From the NCBI GenBank assembly GCA_030429105.1, contig JAUIDE010000021.1, forward strand, positions 1 through 47,551: a stretch of 47,551 bases of DNA, written 5' to 3'. Below the pieces are notes generated by a model. It did no database searches and was not told the origin of the DNA. It was given only the letters and a program-made list of their open reading frames with translations. Shown here piece after piece: positions 24,444 to 32,998 of the stretch (position 1 is its first letter; every line of letters begins with the position of its first letter). The translations under genes and the position numbers were made by a program. Source of the DNA: Alphaproteobacteria bacterium (GTDB lineage Bacteria; Pseudomonadota; Alphaproteobacteria; Rhodobacterales; Rhodobacteraceae).

Positions 24444-25831
24444 CGCGTATCGCCTCCTCCTGCCCCTGAAGGGCCGAGCGGGTTGGCCTCGAGCCAGGGC
24501 TCGAGGAACTGGGTGTGGATGCGGCCCGCCGCGACATCGGGATCGCGCGCGAGCGCGGCGTGGAGCGGGAGCGTGGTGGGCAATCCCTCGATCAGGAGCG
24601 AGTCCACCGCATCGCGCAGCGCGGCGATGGCTCCCTCGCGGTCAGGTCCGTGGACGATCAGCTTGCCGACGAGGCTGTCGTAGAAGGGCGGGATGGCGTA
24701 GCCGTCGTAGAGCATCGTGTCGAACCGGACGCCCGGCGGCGCCTGAAGCCGCGAACAGATGCCGGGAAAGGGCAGGAAGCCCTTTGACGGGTCCTCGGCG
24801 TTCACCCGCACCTCGATCGCGTGACCGCTCAGCCGCACATCCTCCTGCCGGAGCGAGAGCGGGGCGCCGAAGGCGATGCGGATCATCTCCGCCACAAGGT
24901 CCACGCCCGTCACCATTTCGGTCACGGGGTGCTCGACCTGGATGCGGGTGTTCATCTCGAGGAAGAAGAACTCCTCCGTCGCGGGGTCGTAGAGGTATTC
25001 GAGCGTCCCGGCCCCGCGATAGGAGACCGCCTCGGCCAGGCGGACGGAGGCGGCGCACATCCGGTCCCGCACTTCAGGGCGGAGCCCGAAGGCCGGCGCC
25101 TCCTCCCACACCTTCTGGCGCCGGCGCTGGAGCGAGCATTCGCGCTCGAAGAGGTGGATCGCGCGCGCGCCGTCCCCCATCACCTGCACCTCGACATGGC
25201 GCGCGTTCCGCACCAGCCGTTCGAGATAGAGGCCGCCGTCGCCGAAGGCGGCGAGCGCCTCGGCCCGGGCCTGCGGCGCGAGGCGGGCGAGATCCTCCCC
25301 CGTCTCGGCGACGCGGATGCCGCGGCCGCCGCCGCCGGCCGCCGCCTTGAGCATGACCGGGAAGCCGATCCGCGCCGCCTCGGCGGCGAGCGCCTCCGGC
25401 TCCTCGATCCTTCCGGCGGAGCCCGGAACGGTCGGCACGCCGGCTGAGGCCGCCGCCTCCCGCGCCGCCACCTTGTCGCCCATCCGCGCGATGGTCGCGC
25501 CCGTCGGCCCGACGAAGCGCATCCCCGCCGCCTCCACCGCATCGGCGAAGCCGGAGTTCTCCGCGAGGAAGCCGTAGCCCGGATGAACCGCGTCCGCCCC
25601 CGCGCCCTTGGCGGCGGCGACGACGCGGTCGATGTCGAGATAGGATTTCTTGGCCGCCGGCGGCCCGACATTTACAGCGACGTCGGCGAGCCGCGCCGCG
25701 AGCATGTCCGCATCCGCATCCGAATGCGCCTGCGCGACCTTCATGCCGAGCGCGCGCGCGGCGCGGTTGATCCGCACCGCGATCTCGCCCCGGTTGGCGA
25801 TGAAGAGCGTTCTGCCCGAGGGGTCCGTCAT
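24440..25831 (-). CDS. Biotin carboxylase (AccC-like) of the oxoprolinase operon
   Basis: The 463-residue ATP-grasp enzyme carboxylates biotin on a carrier using bicarbonate and ATP. The opening TLFIANRGEIAVRINRAARALG is canonical. The glycine loop is AAAGGGGRGIRV, VFERECSLQRR-like (HLFERECSLQRRRQK) follows, and EMNTRIQVEHPVTEMVTGVDL holds the catalytic region. The length fits AccC. It lies between a BCCP-like carrier (1-nt gap) and pxpB (4-nt overlap), so it is dedicated to the PxpABC system rather than to acetyl-CoA carboxylase. The presumed job is to supply carboxybiotin for activation of a lactam or amide nitrogen; the exact reaction is unproven. Confidence 0.9.
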   Translation of the reverse strand: MTDPSGRTLFIANRGEIAVRINRAARALGMKVAQAHSDADADMLAARLADVAVNVGPPAAKKSYLDIDRVVAAAKGAGADAVHPGYGFLAENSGFADAVEAAGMRFVGPTGATIARMGDKVAAREAAASAGVPTVPGSAGRIEEPEALAAEAARIGFPVMLKAAAGGGGRGIRVAETGEDLARLAPQARAEALAAFGDGGLYLERLVRNARHVEVQVMGDGARAIHLFERECSLQRRRQKVWEEAPAFGLRPEVRDRMCAASVRLAEAVSYRGAGTLEYLYDPATEEFFFLEMNTRIQVEHPVTEMVTGVDLVAEMIRIAFGAPLSLRQEDVRLSGHAIEVRVNAEDPSKGFLPFPGICSRLQAPPGVRFDTMLYDGYAIPPFYDSLVGKLIVHGPDREGAIAALRDAVDSLLIEGLPTTLPLHAALARDPDVAAGRIHTQFLEPWLEANPLGPSGAGGGDTR

Positions 25832-25832
25832 C

Positions 25833-26069
25833 TCAGTCTACGGTGGCGATCACGGCCCCGGCCATCACCGGGTCCTCGTTCTCCAGCGCGAAGCGGATGT
25901 TGGCGCCGCCTGTCTCCGCCTTCACCTCGTGAAAGGTCTTCATCACCTCGACGAGGCCGATCACGTCCCCGGCCGAGACGCTCGCGCCGTCCGCCACGAA
26001 GGGCGGCGCGTCCGGCGCGGGGCGGCGGTAGAAGGTGCCGGGAAGCGGCGAGCGGAGGTCCTTGGTCAT
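25833..26069 (-). CDS. Biotin carboxyl carrier protein-like (biotinyl domain)
   Basis: The 78-residue product is a minimal biotinyl domain. It opens LRSPLPGTFYRRPAPDAPPF, and the biotin-attachment motif is VEVMKTF with Lys44 as the expected biotinylation site (EVMK for the usual EAMKM/EVMK). IRFALENEDPVMAGAVIATVD closes the barrel. It lacks the long Ala/Pro linker of housekeeping AccB, which fits a dedicated carrier for the adjacent carboxylase. It sits 15 nt downstream of pxpA and 1 nt before accC. Confidence 0.9.
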   Translation of the reverse strand: MTKDLRSPLPGTFYRRPAPDAPPFVADGASVSAGDVIGLVEVMKTFHEVKAETGGANIRFALENEDPVMAGAVIATVD

Positions 26070-26084
26070 CTGGTCTCCCTTGGA

Positions 26085-26867
26085 TCAGGCGGCGAGGTCG
26101 AGCGCGCCGGGCGCGCGGATGGCGATTCCGGCGTCCAGCAGGCGCGCGCGGACCGCCGTGCCGATGGCGAGCGAGCCCGGCGTGTCCGAATGGAAGCAGA
26201 TCGATTCGAAGGCGATGGAGATGTCGTCGCCCTCCACCGTCGTCACCTTCCCCTCGCGGCAGGCGCGCACGCATTTCTGCGCGATCTCCTCCGGGTCGAG
26301 CGGCCGCATCTTCCGGGTGAAGACGATGGCGCCGGACTTGTCATAGTCCCTGTCCGCGAAGAACTCGCGGATCACCGGCTGGCCAAGCTCGCGGGCGATC
26401 CGGTCCGTGATCGAGATGTCCATGCAGTAGAGGAACGCCTCCGGCGCCGTTTTCCGCAGCGCCTCGACGAGGAGGCGGGAGAGCGCCTCGTCCTTCGCCG
26501 CCGTCATGTAGAGCGCGCCGTGCGGCTTCACATGCTGGAGCGGCGCGCCGTGGCGGGTGGCGAATTCGCGGATCGCGCCGACCTGATAGAGCACGTCGTT
26601 CACCAGTTCCTCCGGCGGCGCGCCGATCACCCGGCGGCCGAAGCCCTGAAGGTCATGATAGCCGGGATGGGCGCCGACGCCGACGCCGTGCTCCGCGGCG
26701 AGCTTCACCGTCGCGTCCATCGTGTTCGGGTCGCCCGCGTGGAAGCCCGCGGCGATGTTGGCGGAGCTGATGAGCTTCATCAGCGCCGCATCCGGCGCGT
26801 CGCCATAGGTCCAGTGGCCGTAGCCCTCCCCCATGTCGCAATTCAGGTCCACCGCGTTGCGAAACAT
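26085..26867 (-). CDS. pxpA: 5-oxoprolinase subunit A (LamB/YcsF family)
   Basis: The 260-residue product is the LamB/YcsF component of the PxpABC 5-oxoprolinase. Signature segments are [12 protein letters not shown] at the start, [36 protein letters not shown] and VKPHGALYM, all metal- and substrate-binding parts of the deacetylase-like barrel. FADRDYD and the C-terminal [14 protein letters not shown] also match. The ATG at 26867 has AAGGGAGGA upstream. It is first in the five-gene operon pxpA-accB-accC-pxpB-pxpC (26867 to 22613). A hairpin separates it from the transaminase gene. The expected reaction is ATP-dependent opening of 5-oxoproline or a similar lactam. Confidence 0.92.
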   Translation of the reverse strand: MFRNAVDLNCDMGEGYGHWTYGDAPDAALMKLISSANIAAGFHAGDPNTMDATVKLAAEHGVGVGAHPGYHDLQGFGRRVIGAPPEELVNDVLYQVGAIREFATRHGAPLQHVKPHGALYMTAAKDEALSRLLVEALRKTAPEAFLYCMDISITDRIARELGQPVIREFFADRDYDKSGAIVFTRKMRPLDPEEIAQKCVRACREGKVTTVEGDDISIAFESICFHSDTPGSLAIGTAVRARLLDAGIAIRAPGALDLAA

Positions 26868-26890
26868 CGAATCCTCCCTTGATCAGGCAT

Positions 26891-26913
26891 CAAACCGCGG
26901 CGCGCGCGGTTTG
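26891..26913. terminator. 9-bp hairpin between class III transaminase and pxpA
   Basis: CAAACCGCG (26891-26899), loop GCGCG and CGCGGTTTG (26905-26913) form a perfect 9-bp stem. It lies about 26 nt after the transaminase stop on the minus strand and about 24 nt before the pxpA start. It probably separates the gntR-to-transaminase transcript from the pxp operon; there is no strong U-run. Confidence 0.5.
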
Positions 26914-26938
26914 CAAAGCCGTTTCCTCGCATGAGCCC

Positions 26939-28336
26939 TCAGGCGGCGGCCGGCGCCCTGATCGCGCGCTCCGCTTCCTGGATCGCGCCGCGGAAGCCGG
27001 CCACGATCTCGTCGATGTCCCGCTCCGTCGCGATCAGCGGCGGGCAGAGGGCGAGGCTGTCGCCCATCGCGCGGGAGATCACGCCGCGCTCCTGCAGGAA
27101 ACCGTTGGCGAGCGCGCCGAGCGCGCCGACCTTGCCGAGCGGGGCCTTGGTCTCCCGCTCCGCCACGAGCTCCACCGCGCCGATCAGACCGACGCCGCGC
27201 ACCTCGCCGACGAGCGGCAGGTCGGCAAGCTCGCGGATGCGCGCCTGCATGTAGGCGCCGACGTTCCGCGCGTTCTCGACCAGGCCGCGCTCCTCGATGA
27301 TGTTCAGGTTCTCCAGCGCGACCGCCGAGGCGACCGGGTGGCCGCCGCCGGTGAAGCCGTGGCCGAGCACGCCGATCCGTGCGCTCTCGTCGGCTATCGG
27401 CCCGTAGACGCGCTCGTTGATCAGGACCGCGGAGATCGGGAGATAGGCCGAGGACAGCTGCTTCGAGAGCGTCATGACGTCGGGCTCCATCCCGAAGGTC
27501 TCGCTGCCGAACATCCGCCCGGTCCGCCCGAAGCCGCAGATCACCTCGTCCGCCACGAGAAGGATGTCGTATTTCCGCAGCACGGCCTGGATCTTCGCCC
27601 AGTAGCCCGCGGGCGGCACGACGACGCCGCCGGCGCCCTGCACCGGCTCGCCGATGAAGGCGGCGATGGTTTCCGGCCCCTCGGCGAGGATCAGCGCCTC
27701 GAGCTCTTCGGCGAGGCGCGTGGAGAACGCCTCCTCCGTCTCGCCCGGCTGCGCGTCCCGATAATGGTGCGGGCAGGTGACGTGCAGGAAGCCCGGGAGC
27801 GGCAGGTCGAACGAGCCGTGGTTGATCGGCTGGCCGGTCAGGCTGCCGGAGGCGATGGTGATGCCGTGATAGCCGCGCTTCCGCCCGATGAACTTCTTGC
27901 GCTGCGGCTGGCCCATCGCGTTGGCGCGATACCAGAGCAGCTTCACGACCGTGTCGTTCCCTTCCGAGCCGGAATTGGTGAAGAACACCTTGGACATCGG
28001 CACCGGCGCCATGCCCACGAGCTTCTCCGCAAGGTCGATCACCGGCCCGTGCGATTTCTGGGAGAAGACGTGGTAATAGGGGAGCTCGGACATCTGCTTC
28101 CGCGCCGCCTCGACAAGCCGCGGCTCGGAGAAGCCGACGCCGACGCACCAGAGGCCCGACATCGCCTCGATGTAGCGGCGCCCCGTATTGTCATAGACAT
28201 GGACGCCCTCGCCCCGCGCGATCACCAGCGGCCCCTCCGCCTCGTTCTTGCGGGCGTTGGTGTAGGGATGGAGGTGATGCGCGATGTCGCGCGCCTCGGG
28301 CGAGTTCGGCAGGGTTTCCAGCGCGTCTGAAGTCAT
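26939..28336 (-). CDS. Class III aminotransferase (omega-amino acid/amine type)
   Basis: The 465-residue PLP enzyme of fold type I has Lys292 (VMTLSKQLSSAYLPISAV) as the aldimine lysine, Asp263 in LLVADEVICGFGRTG, and SGSEGNDTVVKLLWYRAN around the phosphate site. The N-terminal HHLHPYTNARKNEAEGPLVI and CVGVGFSEPRLVEAA are typical of (S)-selective omega-transaminases of the Silicibacter/Chromobacterium type, which accept beta-alanine, aminocaproate, putrescine or amines. It lies 22 nt downstream of the small zinc-ribbon gene in the gntR-hyuA-hyuB operon. An omega-amino acid released by lactam opening is therefore a natural substrate guess. Confidence 0.9.
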   Translation of the reverse strand: MTSDALETLPNSPEARDIAHHLHPYTNARKNEAEGPLVIARGEGVHVYDNTGRRYIEAMSGLWCVGVGFSEPRLVEAARKQMSELPYYHVFSQKSHGPVIDLAEKLVGMAPVPMSKVFFTNSGSEGNDTVVKLLWYRANAMGQPQRKKFIGRKRGYHGITIASGSLTGQPINHGSFDLPLPGFLHVTCPHHYRDAQPGETEEAFSTRLAEELEALILAEGPETIAAFIGEPVQGAGGVVVPPAGYWAKIQAVLRKYDILLVADEVICGFGRTGRMFGSETFGMEPDVMTLSKQLSSAYLPISAVLINERVYGPIADESARIGVLGHGFTGGGHPVASAVALENLNIIEERGLVENARNVGAYMQARIRELADLPLVGEVRGVGLIGAVELVAERETKAPLGKVGALGALANGFLQERGVISRAMGDSLALCPPLIATERDIDEIVAGFRGAIQEAERAIRAPAAA

Positions 28337-28358
28337 CGGTCAGCCTCCCGGGTCAATA

Positions 28359-28553
28359 TCAGGTCTTCGGTGCGGCGGCGCGGCGCGCCTCCCGCTCATG
28401 CGCCCAGTCCACACACCATTGCGAGCAATAGGTCGCGCCATCGGCGACGACCTTGCGGGCCTTGTCTTCGGGCGAGTCGTCATAGACGAGCGTGCCGCAA
28501 TTGGCGCACTTGGTGTAGCTCTCGATGTAGAAGCGGTTGCCCGAGAACTTCAT
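28359..28553 (-). CDS. Small zinc-ribbon protein linked to HyuAB set 3
   Basis: The 64-residue product carries two cysteine pairs: Cys16/Cys19 in KCANCGTL and a second pair in YCSQWCVDW, consistent with one structural zinc. The beginning, MKFSGNRFYIESYTKC, suggests a compact beta domain. It overlaps the hyuB set 3 stop by 4 nt and is followed by the transaminase. Acetone and acetophenone carboxylases, which are HyuA/HyuB relatives, contain a small zinc-binding subunit, so a third subunit of the set 3 enzyme is the leading idea. An electron-transfer or regulatory role cannot be excluded. The exact family is not recognised. Confidence 0.8.
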   Translation of the reverse strand: MKFSGNRFYIESYTKCANCGTLVYDDSPEDKARKVVADGATYCSQWCVDWAHEREARRAAAPKT

Positions 28554-30253
28554 TTGCCGCCCTCATCGTATCCATAGTGGCGTTGCGCCGCCGCTGCGGA
28601 GACATATCCTTCGCGCACGTCGCGGGCGACGGCCTCGGGGCTCCGCTCCGCCGGGTCGCCATAGCCGCCGCCGCCTGGCGTCACGAGCCGCACCCGGTCG
28701 CCCCGCTTGATCGCAACGTTCGAATAGCGGCTGGTGGAGGCCTTGCCGTAGACCTCCGGCATGGTCCGCCAATCGTCCCGCCCGGCGTTCTGCACGAGGG
28801 TCGCGCCGCAGCCGCCCTCGCCGCCCCCGGCGAGGCCCCAGGGCGCGAAGAGATGGCGGTCGGTCATCTGCGAGCAGACAATCACGTCGTTCAGGCAGAG
28901 CATCTGCTTGGTGTAGCCGAGCCCGCCGCGATGCGCCCCGGCCCCGCCGGAATCGACGTTGAACGCAAGGCTCTCGATCCGCCAGGGAAAGCGCGTCTCG
29001 TAGACTTCCACCGGCGTGATCCGGCAGTTGCCGTTGATCGAATCCACGCCGTCATTGCCGTCCGCGAAGGAGCGCCCGCCCCAGCCGACGCCTTCGAGAT
29101 CGTAGCAGGCGAAGAATTCCTGCGTCTCCGCGTCCACCCCGCCGAAGACGAAGTTGCAATGCGTCGCGCCCTCCGCCGCCATCACCCGGTCGGGCGCGAC
29201 CGGCGCCATCGCGCCGAGGATCGCGCCGACGAGGCGGGGATGCGTCTCCGTGTTGCCGCCGACGGAGGGGGCCGGGAAATCCACGTTCACGATGGTTCCG
29301 GGCGGCGCGACGACGCGGATCGGCCGGAAGCAGCCCGAGTTCCGCGGGATCGAGGCGTCCGTCATGTGCAGCACGGCGTTGTAGGCCGCCGAGGTGGCGA
29401 CGCCGAGCGTGGCGTTGATCGGCCCCGCCGCCTGCGGCGCGGAGCCGGTATAGTCCACGACGATCTCCCCGCCGCGGACATGCACCTCGACCTCGATCGG
29501 ATAATGCCGCTCCGCATCGATCCCGTCGCTCTCGATGATGTCGGAGAAGGGATAGATCCCGTCCGGCAGCGCCTCGATCTCCGCCCGCATCCGCCGCTCG
29601 GAATAGAGGAGGAGGTCGGAGACGTTGCGGCGCACCGTCTCCAGCCCGTATTTCTCGTAGACGCCGCGCATCCCCTTCTCGCCGAGGTCGACGGCGGCGA
29701 TGAGTGCCCGGAGGTCGCCGTAGTTCACCCGCGGCGTGCGGACATTGGCGAGGAGGAGCTTCCAGACCTCGATATTGTCCTCCCCGCGCTTCTTGATCTT
29801 CACGGGCGGGACGCGCAGCCCCTCCTGGAAGATCTCCGTCGCCTCGCCGCAGAAGCCGCCCGGCGCCATGCCGCCGACCTCGGCGATATGGCCGATGGCG
29901 ACGGCGTAGCCGACAAGTTCGCCGGAGACGAAGATCGGCTTGAAGAAGGTATGCTCCGGCGTGTGGAGCCCTCCGCGATAGGGGTCGTTGTGGAGGATGA
30001 CGTCGCCATCCTCCAGCTCCGATGCGGGGATTTCCTTGAGGCAGGACTTCACGAGAAGCGGCATGCCGCCGATCTGCGCCGGGCAATAGTCGGCCACCGC
30101 GATCATGTCGCCGTTGAGGTCGGCGAGGCCGCAGGTGAAGTCGAGCGCCTCGTTGAAGATCGTCGAATAGGACGTCTTCATGAGGGTGATGCCCATTTCC
30201 CGGCAGATCGAGACCATCGTGGACTCGAGGATGTTCATCGTCACAAAATCCAT
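28550..30253 (-). CDS. hyuB: Hydantoinase B/oxoprolinase family protein (set 3)
   Basis: The 567-residue B subunit opens MNILESTMVSICREMGITL, then ALDFTCGLADLNGDMIAVA. LHNDPYRGGLHTPEHTFFKP is the active-site motif with Glu after HTP, where set 1 has HFSDV. Other signatures are GHIAEVGGMAPGG, SAPQAAGPINATLG, PRNSGCFRPIRVVAPPGT and the terminal VTPGGGGYGDPAERSPE. The gene order is hyuA, then hyuB after 10 nt, then the zinc-ribbon gene overlapping by 4 nt. The short-form HyuB with HTPEHT resembles the carboxylase/N-methylhydantoinase branch. The substrate is unknown. Confidence 0.9.
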   Translation of the reverse strand: MDFVTMNILESTMVSICREMGITLMKTSYSTIFNEALDFTCGLADLNGDMIAVADYCPAQIGGMPLLVKSCLKEIPASELEDGDVILHNDPYRGGLHTPEHTFFKPIFVSGELVGYAVAIGHIAEVGGMAPGGFCGEATEIFQEGLRVPPVKIKKRGEDNIEVWKLLLANVRTPRVNYGDLRALIAAVDLGEKGMRGVYEKYGLETVRRNVSDLLLYSERRMRAEIEALPDGIYPFSDIIESDGIDAERHYPIEVEVHVRGGEIVVDYTGSAPQAAGPINATLGVATSAAYNAVLHMTDASIPRNSGCFRPIRVVAPPGTIVNVDFPAPSVGGNTETHPRLVGAILGAMAPVAPDRVMAAEGATHCNFVFGGVDAETQEFFACYDLEGVGWGGRSFADGNDGVDSINGNCRITPVEVYETRFPWRIESLAFNVDSGGAGAHRGGLGYTKQMLCLNDVIVCSQMTDRHLFAPWGLAGGGEGGCGATLVQNAGRDDWRTMPEVYGKASTSRYSNVAIKRGDRVRLVTPGGGGYGDPAERSPEAVARDVREGYVSAAAAQRHYGYDEGGK

Positions 30254-30263
30254 CGCCGGCTCC

Positions 30264-32288
30264 TCAGGACTTCACGTGGAGATGGCCGAACCGGTCGACC
30301 GAAAGGGTCTGGCCCGGCTTCAGCAGGGTCACCGAGGCGTCCTCCTCGATCACGGCCGGGCCGGTGAGGACATGGCCGGCGCGGAGGGCGGCCCGGTCAT
30401 GCACCGGCGTGTCGATCCAGCCCTCCTCGAATCGCACCCTGCGCCGCCCGCGCGGCGCGGCGGGGCCTGCGGCCTCTGGCAGGAGCGGCAGCGCCGGCTT
30501 TTTCGAGACCGCGACGGCGACCGCCTTGAGGTTCACCGTCTCGATGGTCTCGCCCGGGATGGAGAAGCCGAAGCGCGCCTCGTGCTCGACATGGAACCGC
30601 GCCCAGAGATCGGCGACCGAAGCCTCGTCGAACGCATCCGACGGATAAGAGAGCTCCAGCTCGTGGTTCTGCCCGAGATAGCGCGCCTCGATGGAACGGT
30701 GGATCGCGATCCGGTCGCTGTAGCCCTGCGCCAGAAGCTCGGCCGCCGCGCCGCGCGACAGCTCCGTCATCGCCTCGGTCGCGCGCGCCGCGTCGAAGAA
30801 CTTCGAGATCTGCTGAACGGTGCGATGCCGGTCCACCCGGCCGTCCGTCATGATGAAGCCGAAGGCGGAGAACTGGCCGGGATGGTTGGGCACGAGCCCG
30901 GCGGGGATGCCCGCGATCTCCATCAGGTCCGCGAGGTGGACGGGCCCCGCCCCGCCCGAGGCGAGCAAGGTGAAGTCCCGCGGGTCGAGCCCGCGCTGGA
31001 GCAGGACGGCGCGGAGGGCGCCGAGCATGTTGTTGTTGGCGATCTGCACCATGGCGAGCGCCGCCGCGTCCGGCTCCATGCCGAGCGGCCCGGCGACGGC
31101 GGCGACCGCGCGCGCCGCCGCCTCCGCGTCGAGCGCCATCGCGCCGCCGAGGAAGTTGGCGGGGTCGATCCTGCCGAGGACGACGTTGGCGTCCGTCACG
31201 GTCGCCTCCGTCCCGCCGAGGCCACAGCAGGCCGGGCCGGGATCGGCGCCGGCCGATTGCGGGCCCATGCGCAGCATCCCGCCCTTGTCGATCCATGCGA
31301 TGGAGCCGCCGCCGGCGCCGATCGTGTGGATGTCGATCATCGGAATCTGGATCGGCACGCCCCATTCGATCTCGAAATCCGTGGTGACGTGCTCGGCGCC
31401 GTCCACGACGGTCGAGCAATCGGTCGAGGTGCCGCCCATGTCGAAGGTCACGAGCCTGCGGATTCCGGTGATCTCGGACAGCGCCCGCGTCGCGACGACC
31501 GCCCCGGTCGGGCCCGAAAGCGTCATCTGCACGGGGGATTCCGCCGCGCCGTCCAGCGTCGCCTCCCCGCCGTTGGACTTGATGACGCCGACCCGCGCGC
31601 CGACGCCGAGCGCGTCGAGCCGCGCCTTCATCCGGCGAAGATTGTCGGAGACGACGGGCTTCAGATAGGCGTCCGCCACGGTCGTGGAGGCGCGCTCGTA
31701 TTCCTTCCACTTCGGCAGGACCTCGTAGGAGGTCGAGACCGGGAGGCCCGGCAGTTCCTCCGCCAGGATGTCCCGGATGCGGGCCTCGTGCCGGGGGTCG
31801 ATATAGGAGAAGAGCGTGCAGACGGCGACGGCCTCGATCGTTCCATCCGCGCGGATGCGCTCCGCCAGCGCGCGCACGGCCGCCTCGTCCAGCGGCGTCA
31901 CCGTCTCGCCCTTCGCGGAGAGCCGCTCCGGGATCTCGTGGCAATCGGCGCGGGAGACGAGCGGGCGGGGCTTGATCCAGCCGATGTCGTAATGGCTGCG
32001 CCGGTTTGCGCGCTGGATGAAGAGCACGTCGCGGAAGCCTTCGGTGGTGACGTAGGCGATCTTCGCGCCCTTGCGCGTCAGCAGCGCATTGGTCGCGATG
32101 GTCGTGCCGAGCCTGATCTTCCCGATCTCGCCGAGATCGGCGATGCGGCGAAGCCCTTCGAGAACGCCCTCGATCGGTTCGGACGGCGTCGTCAGGTTCT
32201 TCCAGGTCTCGATGCTTCCGGTCTCGGCGTCGTAGGAGACGAAGTCCGTGAAGGTGCCGCCGATGTCCACTCCGAGGATGCGCGTCAT
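30264..32288 (-). CDS. hyuA: Hydantoinase A/oxoprolinase family protein (set 3)
   Basis: The 674-residue A subunit has the N-terminal loop ILGVDIGGTFTDFV, the second loop LGTTIATNALLTRKG, central VTFDMGGTSTDCSTVV, and TIGAGGGSIAWIDKGG with MGPQSAGADPGPACCG. The region ERASTTVADAYLKPVV also matches. The start overlaps the gntR stop by 4 nt (ATGA), which couples a regulator directly to the first catabolic gene. It works with HyuB set 3 and perhaps the zinc-ribbon protein in an ATP-dependent attack on a cyclic amide or a ketone-like substrate. Confidence 0.92.
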   Translation of the reverse strand: MTRILGVDIGGTFTDFVSYDAETGSIETWKNLTTPSEPIEGVLEGLRRIADLGEIGKIRLGTTIATNALLTRKGAKIAYVTTEGFRDVLFIQRANRRSHYDIGWIKPRPLVSRADCHEIPERLSAKGETVTPLDEAAVRALAERIRADGTIEAVAVCTLFSYIDPRHEARIRDILAEELPGLPVSTSYEVLPKWKEYERASTTVADAYLKPVVSDNLRRMKARLDALGVGARVGVIKSNGGEATLDGAAESPVQMTLSGPTGAVVATRALSEITGIRRLVTFDMGGTSTDCSTVVDGAEHVTTDFEIEWGVPIQIPMIDIHTIGAGGGSIAWIDKGGMLRMGPQSAGADPGPACCGLGGTEATVTDANVVLGRIDPANFLGGAMALDAEAAARAVAAVAGPLGMEPDAAALAMVQIANNNMLGALRAVLLQRGLDPRDFTLLASGGAGPVHLADLMEIAGIPAGLVPNHPGQFSAFGFIMTDGRVDRHRTVQQISKFFDAARATEAMTELSRGAAAELLAQGYSDRIAIHRSIEARYLGQNHELELSYPSDAFDEASVADLWARFHVEHEARFGFSIPGETIETVNLKAVAVAVSKKPALPLLPEAAGPAAPRGRRRVRFEEGWIDTPVHDRAALRAGHVLTGPAVIEEDASVTLLKPGQTLSVDRFGHLHVKS

Positions 32289-32998
32289 GACCCGGCCTGC
32301 TCCACGCCCGCTTCGGCCGCCGGCGACGGCTCCGCCTCATGCGCGAAGCGGGACCATGCGTCCTCTATATGCGCGCGGAGCGCGGCCTCGCAGCGCGCCT
32401 GATCGCCGAGGCTGAACGCATCCACGATCGGCCAATGGTCGGCCGCGGCGGCATGGAGCGATTCGAACCGGTGGTCGGCAAGCGCGATCAGCATCTGAAC
32501 CTCGCTCTGGATGGTGGCGTAGGCGGCCAGCGCGCGGCGGTTGCCGGACAGCTCGCAGATCCGGAGATGGAACGCGAGGTCGATTTCGGTGAGCTTCGCC
32601 TCGTCGCCGTCCTGCGCCGCCGCCTCCATCGCCTCCACCATCTTGGCGAAACTGTCCACCTCCCGCGCGTCGATCCGCGGAAGCGCCCGCCGGAGCGCGA
32701 ACTCCTCAAGCGCGATGCGGAAGGCGAAGAGCTCGTCGACGTCCTGTTTCGTCATGGCCCGCACGAACCGGCCGCGATGCGGCGCCCCGACAAGGAGGCC
32801 CCGCTCCTCGAGGCGGTTCAGCGCCTCGCGGATCGGGTTTCGGCTGATGCCGAGACGCCGGGCGAGCTCAGCCTCGTTGATCCGGTCCCCGGGGCGAAGC
32901 CGCCCCGTCACGAGCTCCCGCATCAGATAGCCGCCGACCTGCTGCGAAAGGACGGTCGGCGTGAGTATCAGGTTATCGTCATCCGGGGCCTTGATCAT
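32285..32998 (-). CDS. GntR family transcriptional regulator, FCD domain
   Basis: The 237-residue regulator has a winged helix at about 12-80 (LMRELVTGRLRPGDRINEAELARRLGISRNPIREALNRLEERGLL) and then an FCD effector domain. Metal-binding residues of that domain are visible as FH in DLAFHLRICELSGN, DHWPIVDAF and AHIEDAW. I chose the ATG at 32998 (MIKAPDDDN); a TTG at 33112 lies inside the probable promoter. It is the first gene of gntR-hyuA-hyuB-zinc ribbon-transaminase. A TTGTGGACAGAA element upstream at 33073-33084 also occurs between livJ and livG, so autoregulation and control of transport are likely. The effector is probably an acidic pathway intermediate. Confidence 0.9.
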   Translation of the reverse strand: MIKAPDDDNLILTPTVLSQQVGGYLMRELVTGRLRPGDRINEAELARRLGISRNPIREALNRLEERGLLVGAPHRGRFVRAMTKQDVDELFAFRIALEEFALRRALPRIDAREVDSFAKMVEAMEAAAQDGDEAKLTEIDLAFHLRICELSGNRRALAAYATIQSEVQMLIALADHRFESLHAAAADHWPIVDAFSLGDQARCEAALRAHIEDAWSRFAHEAEPSPAAEAGVEQAGS

